From positions 49,764 through 113,763 of the forward strand of contig DATBIM010000040.1 of the NCBI GenBank assembly GCA_036556905.1: a DNA stretch of 64,000 bases. The letters are read 5' to 3'. Both the position numbers and the translations under genes were made by a program. Position 1 is the stretch's first letter, and the number at the start of each line of letters is the position of its first letter. Shown in pieces: positions 31,992-40,887 of this stretch. The DNA is from 40CM-4-69-5 sp036556905. Lineage in GTDB: Bacteria; Methylomirabilota; Methylomirabilia; Rokubacteriales; CSP1-6. A model generated the notes under the pieces. That model ran no database searches and had not been told where the DNA came from. It saw only the letters and a program-made list of their open reading frames with translations.

Positions 31992-33170
31992 TCAGTCTCC
32001 GGCCGTGCGCCGGAAGTCGGCGATCGCCTCGGCGTACACCTGCTCGGTGCGCGCCGCGACGCGGGCCCAGGCGAACCGCGCTTCCACGCGCTGCCGGCCG
32101 GCGCGCCCCATGGCCTGGGCCGCCGCCGGGTCGTCGAGCACCCGGCGCAGCGCCGTCGCGAGGTCGTCGGGACGCCCGGGTGGTACCAGGTACCCGGTGA
32201 CGTCCTCCTCGACCACTTCCAGGATGCCGCCGACCGCCGAGGCGACCACCGGCGTCTCGCAGGCCATGGCTTCCAGGTTGATGAGACCGAAGGGTTCGTA
32301 CACCGAGGGGCACACGAAGACGGCGGCGTGGCTGTAGAGCTGGACGATTTCCTCGACGGGCACCATGCTGTTGATCCAGCGCACGTTGGGGTGCTGGTCC
32401 ACTTCCCGGCGCAGCCGCTCCTCGATCTGGGGGGTGTCGGGGGCCGAGGCGCAGAGCACCACCTGCACGTCGGGGGGGAGCTTGGTCGCGGCCTCCAGCA
32501 GGTGAAAGATGCCCTTCTGGTCGGTGATCCGCCCCACGAAGAGCACGTAGGGCCGGCGCACGCCGTAGCGGTCCAGGGCCTCACGCCGCGTGGTACGGCG
32601 GAAGCGCTCGGGGTCGATCCCGTTGTGAATGACGACGACCCGCGCCGGGTCCACGGCGAAGTGGCGCAGGATGTCCTCGCGCATCTGGCTGGAGACCGCG
32701 ATCACGCGGTCGGCCGCTTCCACCGCGGTCTTCTCGATCCAGGTGGACAGGAGATATCCACTCCCGAGCTGGTCGGCCTTCCATGGACGCAGCGGCTCCA
32801 TACTGTGCAGTGTCACGATGAGCGGAATACGGTGGAGCGTTCTGATCCAGAGCCCGGCCATGTCCGCGTACCACGTGTGGGCGTGCGCGACGTCCGCGTC
32901 CACCGGATCACGGGCCATGGCCAACCCGATGGCCAGCGTCTCCAGGGCGGGCGCGAAGCGGGGGCCGTCGGGACCGGCAGCCAGGCGCGGCCACGACGTG
33001 TAGCCGCGAACGGTGATCGGTCCAGCCCCGGCCGCCGTCGGACGCTCACCGAAGCAGCGGACCTCGACGGGCATGCGCCGGCTGAGCGCCTGGCTGAGCT
33101 GATCGACGACGACACCGGCTCCTCCGTACACGTGGGGTGGGTACTCACGTGTGAGGAGCAGGGCTTTCAC
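31992..33170 (-). CDS. GT4/GT5-like glycosyltransferase, actinobacterial glycogen-synthase type
   Basis: 392 residues with two Rossmann domains. REYPPHVYGGAGVVVDQLSQAL at the start and HAHTWYADMAGLW, FVGRITDQKG and PSVYEPFGLINLEAMACETPVVAS in the C-half match the corynebacterial GlgA / maltose-1-phosphate synthase (GlgM) group. It probably moves glucose from ADP- or UDP-glucose to glycogen or to glucose-1-phosphate. Its ATG overlaps the stop of the NtrC-type regulator, so it is co-translated with that system. Confidence 0.87.
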   Translation of the reverse strand: MKALLLTREYPPHVYGGAGVVVDQLSQALSRRMPVEVRCFGERPTAAGAGPITVRGYTSWPRLAAGPDGPRFAPALETLAIGLAMARDPVDADVAHAHTWYADMAGLWIRTLHRIPLIVTLHSMEPLRPWKADQLGSGYLLSTWIEKTAVEAADRVIAVSSQMREDILRHFAVDPARVVVIHNGIDPERFRRTTRREALDRYGVRRPYVLFVGRITDQKGIFHLLEAATKLPPDVQVVLCASAPDTPQIEERLRREVDQHPNVRWINSMVPVEEIVQLYSHAAVFVCPSVYEPFGLINLEAMACETPVVASAVGGILEVVEEDVTGYLVPPGRPDDLATALRRVLDDPAAAQAMGRAGRQRVEARFAWARVAARTEQVYAEAIADFRRTAGD

Positions 33171-34555
33171 TCGGCGGCGACCTGGGGACCCGTGTCCTCG
33201 GCCTCGTCGCGGCGCTCGAGCTTGCGGGCGACCGTGCGCACATCGATGCCCAGGAGCCGGGCGGCCTGGGTCTTGTTGCCATCAGTGATTCGGAGGGTTT
33301 CGTCGAGCAGGCGCTGCTCGATCTCGGCCAGCGGGATCCCGATCAGGGAGAGGATCGCGTCCCGCGGGGGCGATTTGACACCTCCGACCTCTTCGGGAAG
33401 ATCGCGGGCGTCGATCAGACGGTCACGCGCCAGGACCACGCTGCGTTCAATGACGTTCTCCAGCTGGCGGACATTCCCCGGCCACGAGTAACCCTCGAGC
33501 CGTCGCAGCGCCTCGTCGGTGAACCCCTCCAGCCGACGATTGTTCTTGGCCGCGTAGACGCGCAGGAAGTGCGAGGCCAGCAGGCCGATGTCCTCGGGCC
33601 GCTCCCGCAGCGTGGGCACGGTGACCGTGATCACGTTGAGCCGGTAGTAGAGGTCCTCGCGAAACCGCTTCTCGCGCACCATCTGGGGCAGATCCTGGTT
33701 GGTGGCGGCGACGACGCGGACGTCGACACGGATCGTCCGCGTGCCCCCCAACCGCTCGAACTCGCCCTCCTGAAGCACGCGCAGAATCTTGGGCTGGGTG
33801 ACCAGCGAGAGATCGGCGACCTCGTCCAGGAACAGCGTGCCCCCGTTGGCCAGCTCAAAGCGCCCCTCCTTGCGGCCGGCGGCGCCGGTGAAGGCTCCGC
33901 GCTCGTAGCCGAACAACTCCGACTCCAGCAGGGTCTCGGGCAGGGCCGCGCAGTTGACGGCCACGAAGGGCCCGTTGCGCCGGGGCGAACACTCGTGGAC
34001 GGCCCGCGCCACCAGCTCTTTGCCGGTGCCGCTCTCGCCCTGGATCAGCACGGTGGCCGAGCTGTCGGCGACCTGCTCGACCAGCGTGATGACTCTCCGG
34101 AACGCCGCGCTGTTGCCGATGAGCTGCCCCTTGGCGCGCAGATCCTCCAGTTGCTGGCGCAGCGCCCGGTTCTGGGCGATGAGGGACCGCCGCTCCAGGG
34201 CCTTGTCGATCAGCTTGAGGAGCTGCTCCCGCCGGAACGGCTTGCTGAGGAAGTCGTAGGCGCCCTCTTTCATCGCCTTGACGGCCTCCTCCACGGTTCC
34301 GAACGCGGTCAACAGAATCACGTCGATGTCGGGTGACATGGCCTTGGCGGCGCGCAAGAGATCCAGGCCGCTCAGCCCCGGCATCTTGAGGTCGGTGAGC
34401 ACGAGGTCGATGCTCCCTGCCTGCAGGCGCTCCAGGGCGGCGCGGCCGTCGGAAGCCGTGATGACACGGTAGCCCTCGCGGGTGAGCGTGCGCTCCAGGC
34501 TCTCGCGCAGGCCCGGATCATCGTCGGCGACCAGGATGGTGGCGGGGTCAGTCAT
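33167..34555 (-). CDS. Sigma54-dependent response regulator (NtrC/AtoC type)
   Basis: 462 residues: receiver (D55 in VLTDLKMPG), AAA+ with Walker A GESGTGKE, intact sigma54 loop GYERGAFTGAAGRKEG, Walker B TLFLDEVADL, and a C-terminal HTH (NKTQAARLLGIDVRTVARKL). It forms a pair with the histidine kinase upstream, overlapping it by 8 nt. MTDPATILVADDD is the start by analogy with receiver domains. It activates a sigma54 promoter elsewhere, possibly for envelope or storage genes given its neighbours (inference). Confidence 0.94.
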   Translation of the reverse strand: MTDPATILVADDDPGLRESLERTLTREGYRVITASDGRAALERLQAGSIDLVLTDLKMPGLSGLDLLRAAKAMSPDIDVILLTAFGTVEEAVKAMKEGAYDFLSKPFRREQLLKLIDKALERRSLIAQNRALRQQLEDLRAKGQLIGNSAAFRRVITLVEQVADSSATVLIQGESGTGKELVARAVHECSPRRNGPFVAVNCAALPETLLESELFGYERGAFTGAAGRKEGRFELANGGTLFLDEVADLSLVTQPKILRVLQEGEFERLGGTRTIRVDVRVVAATNQDLPQMVREKRFREDLYYRLNVITVTVPTLRERPEDIGLLASHFLRVYAAKNNRRLEGFTDEALRRLEGYSWPGNVRQLENVIERSVVLARDRLIDARDLPEEVGGVKSPPRDAILSLIGIPLAEIEQRLLDETLRITDGNKTQAARLLGIDVRTVARKLERRDEAEDTGPQVAAE

Positions 34556-35846
34556 GGGCCGCACGCTTGATGGGAAGCCGCAGCGTGAAGCAGGCCCCAC
34601 CCCCTGGGCGATTCTCCCAGCGGACCTCGCCGCCGTGCTCCTCGGTGATCTGCCGGGCGATGGAAAGGCCCAGGCCGGTGCCCTGGGGCTTGGTGGTGAA
34701 GAAGGGCTCGAACAGCCGCTTGGCCACGTCTTCGGGAATGCCGGGGCCGTCGTCGCTCACGCTGATCTCGACGGCGTCCCCGTCGCGCCGGCTGGCCAGC
34801 GTCAGCTCATGGCCGCGCGACAACGCCTCCAGCCCGTTCTTCAAGAGATTCAGGATGGCCTGGCGAAGCAGGCCGCGATCGATCTCCATGACGGGCACGC
34901 CAGGGTCCGTGGCCACCCGCAGCTGCAGGCCCTGGCGCGTCGCCACCGGGCGGATGAACTCGCCCACCTCCTCCACCAGGCTGTTGACGGATTCCTCCTC
35001 GAAATGCGGCCGGGGAAAGCGGGCGAACGTGAGGTACTCCTCGGTGAGGGCGTCGAGCGTCCGGACCTGCTCACGGATCGCCGAGACCAGCGCGTCGGCC
35101 TCGTCGGGGTCCTGGCCGGGCCGGGCCCGCACGATATCTTGAAGGATCTCGGCGTTGAGCTCGATCGCGCTGATGGGATTGCGCACCTCGTGGGCCACTT
35201 GCAGGCTGAATCGGCCCACGGTGGCCATCCGCTCGGCCACGATCAGCTCCTCCTGGGCCGATTGCAGCCGGGTGAGGGTGCCGGTCAGCTCGGTGTTGAG
35301 CCGCTCCACCTCTCCGCGCGCTCGCCGCTCCCGCTCGGCCACGAGCCCCAACGTCATCGAGGGCAGACCGAAGAACCCGGCGAGCAGGATCCCCGGCGTC
35401 CAACCCACCCAGGGGGGCACGAGCCAGTGCGACAGCGTGTAGAGCCCACCGGCCAGCAGCGCGGCCGTCAGCCCCACCCACGGCCCGAAATAGTAGGCGT
35501 TCACCGCCACCAGGGGGAAGAACAGGAGATAGTAGAGGCTCTCGCCGGCACCGGTGAGGCAGAGCAGCACGAAGACCAGCAACAGGTCGATGCCGAGCGC
35601 TCCCAGAAAGATGCCCCGGGTGGCGCGGGGATTGATCGTCACCAGGGCGAAGATGCCGCTCTTGTAGGCCGCGAACCAGAACACCAGGGAGTAGAGGTCG
35701 ATCTGGTGGCGGGGACGCAGGGGCACCAGCCCGATGGTGGCCAGGCCGCCGACCATGGCCACGGCCAGGAGTACCGCATACACCCGCTCGTCGCCTTCGA
35801 GGAGCCGGAAGGTCGCGTGCCACGGCTTGCGCTCGACGGTCGCCAC
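34548..35846 (-). CDS. Membrane sensor histidine kinase paired with the NtrC-type regulator
   Basis: About 432 residues: six or so membrane helices (20-190), a coiled coil, HisKA with the phospho-His in SLQVAHEVRNPISAIE, and HATPase boxes NLLKNGLEAL, DDGPGIPEDV and GTGLGLSIARQI. It senses an unknown signal in the membrane and phosphorylates the regulator overlapping its 3' end. I place the start at GTG 35846, which has GGAGG at 7 nt, because a TATAGT -10-like sequence lies inside the longer frame just upstream. Confidence 0.92.
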   Translation of the reverse strand: MATVERKPWHATFRLLEGDERVYAVLLAVAMVGGLATIGLVPLRPRHQIDLYSLVFWFAAYKSGIFALVTINPRATRGIFLGALGIDLLLVFVLLCLTGAGESLYYLLFFPLVAVNAYYFGPWVGLTAALLAGGLYTLSHWLVPPWVGWTPGILLAGFFGLPSMTLGLVAERERRARGEVERLNTELTGTLTRLQSAQEELIVAERMATVGRFSLQVAHEVRNPISAIELNAEILQDIVRARPGQDPDEADALVSAIREQVRTLDALTEEYLTFARFPRPHFEEESVNSLVEEVGEFIRPVATRQGLQLRVATDPGVPVMEIDRGLLRQAILNLLKNGLEALSRGHELTLASRRDGDAVEISVSDDGPGIPEDVAKRLFEPFFTTKPQGTGLGLSIARQITEEHGGEVRWENRPGGGACFTLRLPIKRAAHD

Positions 35847-35927
35847 GCTACGCCTCCGGCCGACTATAGCACGCGCCATCGCCATCCCCGGGCGCAGCCT
35901 CGGGGTGTTGCCTCGCGGCCGCGGCCG

Positions 35928-36518
35928 TCAGATACGGCGAAACTGCCGCCAGGCCAGATAGACGAGCCACACCGCCAGGGCCACCAGCGCATACAGCGCC
36001 AGCCACCGCTCGATTCGATGCACGTCGGCCAGAACCTGCTCGAGCTGGTCGGCAAAGAGGAAGGCCACGCCGAAGCTGACCGGCACTCCGACGAGCGCGG
36101 CCAGGGTATCCGCCACGATGAAGCGCCAGAACGGGATCTCGGCGATCCCGGCCGTGAGGAACGCGGCCGCGCGCAGCCCGAGGACGTGGCGCGCGGTGAA
36201 CAGGATCTTGACGCCGTGGCGATGGTAGGCAGCCTTGAGGCGCTCTTCGCGCTCGCGGGTCAAGAACCAGCGTACGGCCCGCCATTCGAGGATGCGCTCG
36301 CCCCAGTGATGACCGACCCAGTACAGCAGGGTGTCGCCGCTCAACACCCCGAGGAGGCAGACCGGCAGGGCGATCCACCAGCGGATCACCTGTTCCTGGG
36401 CCAGCACTCCAGCCGCCACGATCGGCCCCTCCTCGGGAATGGGCAGCCCTAACCCGGTTGCGAACAGGATCAGGAACAGCCCCACGTACGTGAAGTGCTC
36501 GAGCAGCTGCTGGACCAT
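35928..36518 (-). CDS. DedA/VTT-domain membrane protein
   Basis: 196 residues with about five helices and the DedA core: GLPIPEEGPIVAAGVLAQ, GDTLLYWVGHHWGERI, and RHVLGLRAAAFLTAGIAEIPFWRF. DedA proteins move undecaprenyl phosphate or phospholipids across the inner membrane, with acidic residues (PEEG) and the arginine of the RHV segment as key features. It follows crcB by 15 nt on the same strand. Confidence 0.93.
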   Translation of the reverse strand: MVQQLLEHFTYVGLFLILFATGLGLPIPEEGPIVAAGVLAQEQVIRWWIALPVCLLGVLSGDTLLYWVGHHWGERILEWRAVRWFLTREREERLKAAYHRHGVKILFTARHVLGLRAAAFLTAGIAEIPFWRFIVADTLAALVGVPVSFGVAFLFADQLEQVLADVHRIERWLALYALVALAVWLVYLAWRQFRRI

Positions 36519-36533
36519 CGTCCCGGTGCCGTC

Positions 36534-36920
36534 TCACTCCAGCGCGGCCAGGGACCGGGCGGCGACCATCCCTAGCCAGCACAGGACGAGGCAGAGGACG
36601 TTGGTGGCGAGCACGTTGGCGGACGCCTTGCCCCACTCCCCGAAGCCCGCCAACTGGGCCGTCTCATAGGTAAACGCGGAGTAGGTCGTCATGCCGCCCA
36701 GGATGCCGGTGACGAGGAAGAGGCGCAGGTTTTCCGGGATCAGCGACGTCTGGGTCGCCAGCTCCTGGACCACGCCGATCAGGAACGCGCCGGCGAGGTT
36801 GACGGCCAGCGTGCCGTAGGGAAAATCCGTGCCGAGCCACCGGACCGCCAGCTGCGCGGTGAAGAATCGTGCGCTCGTGCCGATCGCCCCGCCCACCGCG
36901 ATCATGAGTATCTGGCCCAT
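36534..36920 (-). CDS. crcB: Fluoride exporter CrcB/Fluc
   Basis: 128 residues with four helices. GGAIGTSARFFTAQL, FPYGTLAVNLAGAFLIG and VTGILGGMTTYSAFTYET are the Fluc signatures, the last including the G-x-T-T-x-S-x-F pore. It exports fluoride as a dual-topology dimer. ATG 36920 has GAGGAGGG at 4 nt. The ATG at 36932 would overlap that site. I looked for a fluoride riboswitch upstream and saw none. Confidence 0.95.
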   Translation of the reverse strand: MGQILMIAVGGAIGTSARFFTAQLAVRWLGTDFPYGTLAVNLAGAFLIGVVQELATQTSLIPENLRLFLVTGILGGMTTYSAFTYETAQLAGFGEWGKASANVLATNVLCLVLCWLGMVAARSLAALE

Positions 36921-36988
36921 GGCCCTCCTCATACCCCTCTTCTCTCCGCGCGAAATTGTAATGCATGGAGCGACGGGCTCCGGCCGCC

Positions 36989-36994
36989 TATACT
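36989..36994 (+). promoter_or_regulatory. TATACT -10 element six bases before a glycosyltransferase ATG
   Basis: TATACT, six bases, ATG 37001, no ribosome site: the clearest -10 of the leaderless set in this window. The -35 position reads TGGAGC, which is weak. Confidence 0.55.
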
Positions 36995-37000
36995 CACGCG

Positions 37001-38092
37001 ATGTCGGCGAGCCCCCGGGTCATTCTCCACACCGAAGCGTCAGTGGGCTTCGGGGGTCAGGAGATTCGGGTCCTCGGCGAGGCCAGGTGGCTGCTGGCCC
37101 ACGGCTGGGGAGTCCTGATCGTCTGCCAACCTGGCAGCCGGCTCCTGGGCGAGGCGCGGACCGCCGGACTCCCGGTCGCGGCCATCTCCATGCGCAGCGC
37201 CTTCGATCTACCCGGCCTGCTCGCGCTGCGCCGGCTCATGAAGACCCGCGGCGTCAGCCTGGTCCACACCCACAGCTCCATCGACAGCTGGCTCGCCACG
37301 CTGGCCGCCAAGTCGCTGGGACTGCCGGCCGTGCGCGGGCGTCACGTCACCATCCCCGTTCTTCGCCGTCGCGCGCTCGTCTATCGGCTTGCCGATCGCG
37401 TCATCACCAGCGGAGAGGCGGTCAAGGCCATGATCGCGCAGATCGGAGTCCCTGCCGCGCGCATCCACGCCATCGCCGCCGGCTATGATCCGACCCGCTT
37501 CCACGCGGGGGTCTCCGGCAAGGCGGTGCGGGACGAGTTCGGCCTCGTCGGGCCGGTGGTCGGCCTCGTGGCCAATCTGCGCGGCTCGAAAGGTCACCGC
37601 TACTTCCTGGAGGCCGCCCGCGTGGTGCTGGCCGACTTGCCCGCGACGCGCTTCCTCGTGGTCGGCGACGGGGTCGCCTTCGAGGACGTGCGGCGGCGCA
37701 TTCAGGCGCTGGGGCTTGAGTCGCAGGTGATCATGACCGGCTTCCGCCGCGACATCCCGGAGGTGATGGCGGCCCTGGACGTGCTGGTCCTCCCCTCGAC
37801 CCGGTCGGAGGCGGTCTCCCAGGTGATCCTGCAGGCCCTGGCGGTAGGGACGCCGGTCGTCGGCACCACCATCGGCGGAACGCCCGAGGTCGTGCGCGAC
37901 GGCGTGACCGGCCGGCTCGTCCCTCCCGCTGACGTCCCAGCGCTGGCCGCCGCCATCCGCGAGCTGCTCCACGACCCCCCGCGCGCCCGCGCCATGGGCC
38001 AGGCTGGCCAGGCGCTGGTCCAGGCGCGCTACACCATCGACGCGATGATGGCCCGTACGATCGCGGTCTATGCGGAGCTGCTCGAGTCCTGA
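37001..38092 (+). CDS. GT4 family glycosyltransferase
   Basis: 363 residues with a GT-B fold. The N-terminal half shows SVGFGGQEIRVLGEARWL and HTHSSIDSWLA; the C-half shows VANLRGSKGHRYFLEAA, LGLESQVIMTGFRRDI and the nucleotide-sugar motif LPSTRSEAVSQVILQALAVGTPVVG. The E-x7-E spacing of retaining GT4 enzymes is altered at the first position. It is likely an inverting or retaining sugar transferase for lipopolysaccharide or exopolysaccharide. Acceptor unknown. Confidence 0.9.
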   Translation: MSASPRVILHTEASVGFGGQEIRVLGEARWLLAHGWGVLIVCQPGSRLLGEARTAGLPVAAISMRSAFDLPGLLALRRLMKTRGVSLVHTHSSIDSWLATLAAKSLGLPAVRGRHVTIPVLRRRALVYRLADRVITSGEAVKAMIAQIGVPAARIHAIAAGYDPTRFHAGVSGKAVRDEFGLVGPVVGLVANLRGSKGHRYFLEAARVVLADLPATRFLVVGDGVAFEDVRRRIQALGLESQVIMTGFRRDIPEVMAALDVLVLPSTRSEAVSQVILQALAVGTPVVGTTIGGTPEVVRDGVTGRLVPPADVPALAAAIRELLHDPPRARAMGQAGQALVQARYTIDAMMARTIAVYAELLES

Positions 38093-38160
38093 GCTGCCGC
38101 GGCGTGTGATGCCATCGCAGGCTTCGCGAGGCCATGTGGTACCGTGAGCCTGAGACCGCG

Positions 38161-39570
38161 ATGATCATTCAAGTGCTCGCCGTGGACTACGATGGCACGA
38201 TTGCCGAGGACGGGCAGGTCACCGCCACGACCGCGGCGGCGCTCCAGCGGGTCCGCGCGTCGGGCCGAAAGCTGGTGCTCGTCACCGGACGGCTGCTTCC
38301 CGACCTCCAGCGGGTCTGTCCCGCCGTGGACAGGATGTTCGATGCCGTTGTGGCCGAGAATGGCGCGCTCGTGTCCTTCCCGGCCCGGCGCGAGGTGCAC
38401 ACGCTGGGCGCCGTCCCCGAGCCGACGCTCCTGGACAGCTTGCGGCGGCACGGCGTCCGCTTCGAGTTGGGCACCTCGATCATCGCCACCCTCGCCGGCT
38501 TCGCCGACGCCGCGCGGGCGGCCATCCGCGAGACGGGTGTGGAGCGGACGCTCGTGTTCAACAAAGGCTCGCTCATGCTGCTGCCCGGCGGCGTGACCAA
38601 GAGCACCGGCCTGGCCGGAGCCCTGACCGCCTTGGACCTCTCCCCGCACAACCTCATCGGCATCGGCGACGCCGAGAACGACCACGCGTTTCTGGCCATG
38701 TGCGAGGGGGCCGTGGCCGTTGCCGACGCCGTGGCCCCGCTGCGCGAGCGGGCCGACTACGTCACCCGAGGCGGCGCCGGGACCGGAGTCGTCGAGTTCA
38801 TCGAGGAGCATCTCCTGGCCGACGCCATCGGCATCATTCCCGGACTCTCACGTCATCGGCTGCACGTGGGACGGGCCATCGGCGGCGACCCGGTGACGCT
38901 GCCCGCCCACGCGACCGCGCTGCTCATCGTCGGTCCGTCGGCCAGCGGCAAGTCGGCCCTCACCGGCGTCCTGGTCGAGCGATTGGCCCACGCGGGACGG
39001 GCCTTCTGTCTGCTCGACCCCGAGGGCGACCACGAAGCCCTGGGTGAGCTGGACGGCGTCGTGGTCCTCGGCGGCAAGCCGGAGCCTGGGTTGCCCACCG
39101 CTGGCGACCTCGGTCAACTGCTCCGCCGGCCGTCAGGGCGGCTGGTGCTCAACCTGAGCCACCTGGCGATGCCCGAGAAGGTCCTCTACACCACACAGGC
39201 GCTGGGGGCCATCGCCGATGCGCGGCGGGCCCGGGGCCTGCCGCACTGGCTCCTCATCGACGAGGCGCATCACATCGTTCCGCCCGAAGTCTGCCCCGCC
39301 CCGGAGATTCTGCCCCGGACCGGGCATTCCCTGGTCCTGACCACGCTCACTGCCGAACACATCGCTCCCCAGGTGCGGCAGACCGTTGGCGACCTCGCCT
39401 CCACCGACGCGGAGGCGTTCCAGCAGGCCCTGCACACGCTGGCTGCCGACCGTGGCGATCAGACACCTCGACCCCGAGTCGGCGGCGACCTGCGGCGCGG
39501 CGAGGCGCTATTCGCCACGCTCGGGCATGGGCCGCCGCGAGTCGTGCGCGTTGCCATCGATCAGCCGTAG
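38161..39570 (+). CDS. HAD-IIB phosphatase fused to a P-loop ATPase domain
   Basis: 469 residues. Residues 1-225 are a Cof-like HAD phosphatase (VDYDGTIAEDG with D9 and D11, LVTGR, K147 in VTKSTG, GDAENDHAFL). Residues 245-469 are a P-loop ATPase with Walker A GPSASGKS (258-265) and Walker B LLIDEAHHIVPPE, close to HerA/FtsK-like or DUF87 ATPases. The fusion suggests phosphatase activity under nucleotide control, but the substrate is unknown. ATG 38161 is chosen by alignment of the HAD motif; ATG 38134 is possible. Confidence 0.88.
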   Translation: MIIQVLAVDYDGTIAEDGQVTATTAAALQRVRASGRKLVLVTGRLLPDLQRVCPAVDRMFDAVVAENGALVSFPARREVHTLGAVPEPTLLDSLRRHGVRFELGTSIIATLAGFADAARAAIRETGVERTLVFNKGSLMLLPGGVTKSTGLAGALTALDLSPHNLIGIGDAENDHAFLAMCEGAVAVADAVAPLRERADYVTRGGAGTGVVEFIEEHLLADAIGIIPGLSRHRLHVGRAIGGDPVTLPAHATALLIVGPSASGKSALTGVLVERLAHAGRAFCLLDPEGDHEALGELDGVVVLGGKPEPGLPTAGDLGQLLRRPSGRLVLNLSHLAMPEKVLYTTQALGAIADARRARGLPHWLLIDEAHHIVPPEVCPAPEILPRTGHSLVLTTLTAEHIAPQVRQTVGDLASTDAEAFQQALHTLAADRGDQTPRPRVGGDLRRGEALFATLGHGPPRVVRVAIDQP

Positions 39571-39594
39571 GCGCCGCGAGACCGTAGCGCGGGG

Positions 39595-40185
39595 CTAGAT
39601 CGTGCGCGGTCGGGCCACGAAGCGCCGGAGATTGCCGCGGGCCCGCCGTCCCTGCGCGTCGATCGTGAAGCCCGCGTGCTCGACGAGCCGCTCGGTCTCG
39701 CGGTTCGGATGACAGCCACCGGTCAGCGACGTCCACCACGGCTGCAGCCTATCTTGAAGTCGAGCCCGCCACGGCGTCGTGGACCGCACGTGCTCGAGCA
39801 TCCGTAGCTGCCCGCCCGGCTGGAGGACGCGCCGTACCTCATCGAGTGCCCGGAGCGGATCGGTCACGCTGCACAGCACCAGACCGCTCACCACCGTCGC
39901 GAAGGCGCCGTCGCGGAAGGGCAGGGCTTCGGCCCGCGCCTGAACGAGCGGCACCGATGGCGCCCGGCGCCGGGCACGCTGCAGGGCGTCCCACGCAGGA
40001 TCCAGTCCCACGACCCGCGCCCCGGCAGGAACGAGGGGGAGGTTCCGCCCGGTGCCAGAGCCGAGATCCAGGGTGCGGCCCCGGGCATCGCTGACGAGCC
40101 ACCGCCGCCAGCGCCCCAGCCCGCAGCGCTCACAGACCGCGCACAGCGCGTCATAGAGCCAGGGGATCTGCTCCAGGCCGCGCAT
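39595..40185 (-). CDS. Class I SAM-dependent methyltransferase
   Basis: 196 residues with the UbiE/Methyltransf_11 pattern: TLDLGSGTGRNLPLVPAG for SAM binding, GLDPAWDALQRA, ARAEALPFRDGAFATVVSGLVLCSV, and LRALDEVRRVLQPGGQLRMLEHV. It methylates a small molecule or lipid; the family is too broad for a closer call. It starts 9 nt after the nicotinamidase stop, so the two are co-transcribed. Confidence 0.92.
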   Translation of the reverse strand: MRGLEQIPWLYDALCAVCERCGLGRWRRWLVSDARGRTLDLGSGTGRNLPLVPAGARVVGLDPAWDALQRARRRAPSVPLVQARAEALPFRDGAFATVVSGLVLCSVTDPLRALDEVRRVLQPGGQLRMLEHVRSTTPWRARLQDRLQPWWTSLTGGCHPNRETERLVEHAGFTIDAQGRRARGNLRRFVARPRTI

Positions 40186-40194
40186 GAGGTTGGC

Positions 40195-40797
40195 TCAGTC
40201 GCTAACGTCCTCGAGCCGGGCCAGGCGGGCGCCGGCCTCCTGCATGATGCCGAGCGCGCGCTCGCCGTCACCGGGAGCGACGTTCACGGCGGCCGAGGCG
40301 TCCTGGAGCAGGACCACCTCGAACCCCTCCTTGAGGGCATCGAGCACCGTCGCCTTGACGCAATAATCAGTGGCCAGGCCGCCCACGAAGAGCCGGCCCA
40401 CGCCATGCTCGCCGAGGGCCGCGGCGAAGGGCATGCCGTCCGCGGTCTCGGCCTGGAAGCACGAGTACGCGTCCTCGTCGGGGTCCATCCCCTTGGACAC
40501 GATCTCGGTGCCCGACGGCAGCCTGAGCCCGGGGTGAAACTCCGCGCCTGGCGTGCCCTGCACGCAGTGCGGCGGCCAGGCGCCCCCATAGGCCTTGAAG
40601 TGACGGGTGCGCGACGGATGCCAGTCCCGCGAGGCGAAGATCGGGGCGCGCTGCCGCGCGAAGCGCTCGGCGTAGTGGTTGAGGACGGGGACGACCCGGT
40701 CGCCGCCGGTCACGGCCAGCGCGCCCCCCGGGCAGAAGTCGTTCTGCACGTCGACGATCACAAGAGCGTCACGGGCCGGATCGATGGTGAAGGCCAT
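40195..40797 (-). CDS. pncA: Nicotinamidase, isochorismatase superfamily
   Basis: 200 residues. The catalytic triad is visible: D16 in VIVDVQNDF, K102 in IVSKGMD and C146 in GLATDYCVKAT. Metal ligands D58 and H60 (SRDWHP) and H77 are also present. It converts nicotinamide to nicotinic acid in NAD salvage. The closely spaced methyltransferase downstream may share its promoter. ATG 40797 follows a GGAGGG site. Confidence 0.94.
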   Translation of the reverse strand: MAFTIDPARDALVIVDVQNDFCPGGALAVTGGDRVVPVLNHYAERFARQRAPIFASRDWHPSRTRHFKAYGGAWPPHCVQGTPGAEFHPGLRLPSGTEIVSKGMDPDEDAYSCFQAETADGMPFAAALGEHGVGRLFVGGLATDYCVKATVLDALKEGFEVVLLQDASAAVNVAPGDGERALGIMQEAGARLARLEDVSD

Positions 40798-40887
40798 GGC
40801 TCCCCCCTCCTTCGCCCTGGATCGTAGCATGCTAGAATCCCGCCCGACTCGCGGCCGGCCTGGCAACACCTCGGCAAGGAGGAGATC

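Noticed and set aside
36921..37000. A fluoride riboswitch upstream of crcB
   Set aside because: The 80-base leader has no GGCGATGGTGTTC-like core or pseudoknot arms; it is mostly a purine-rich ribosome site.
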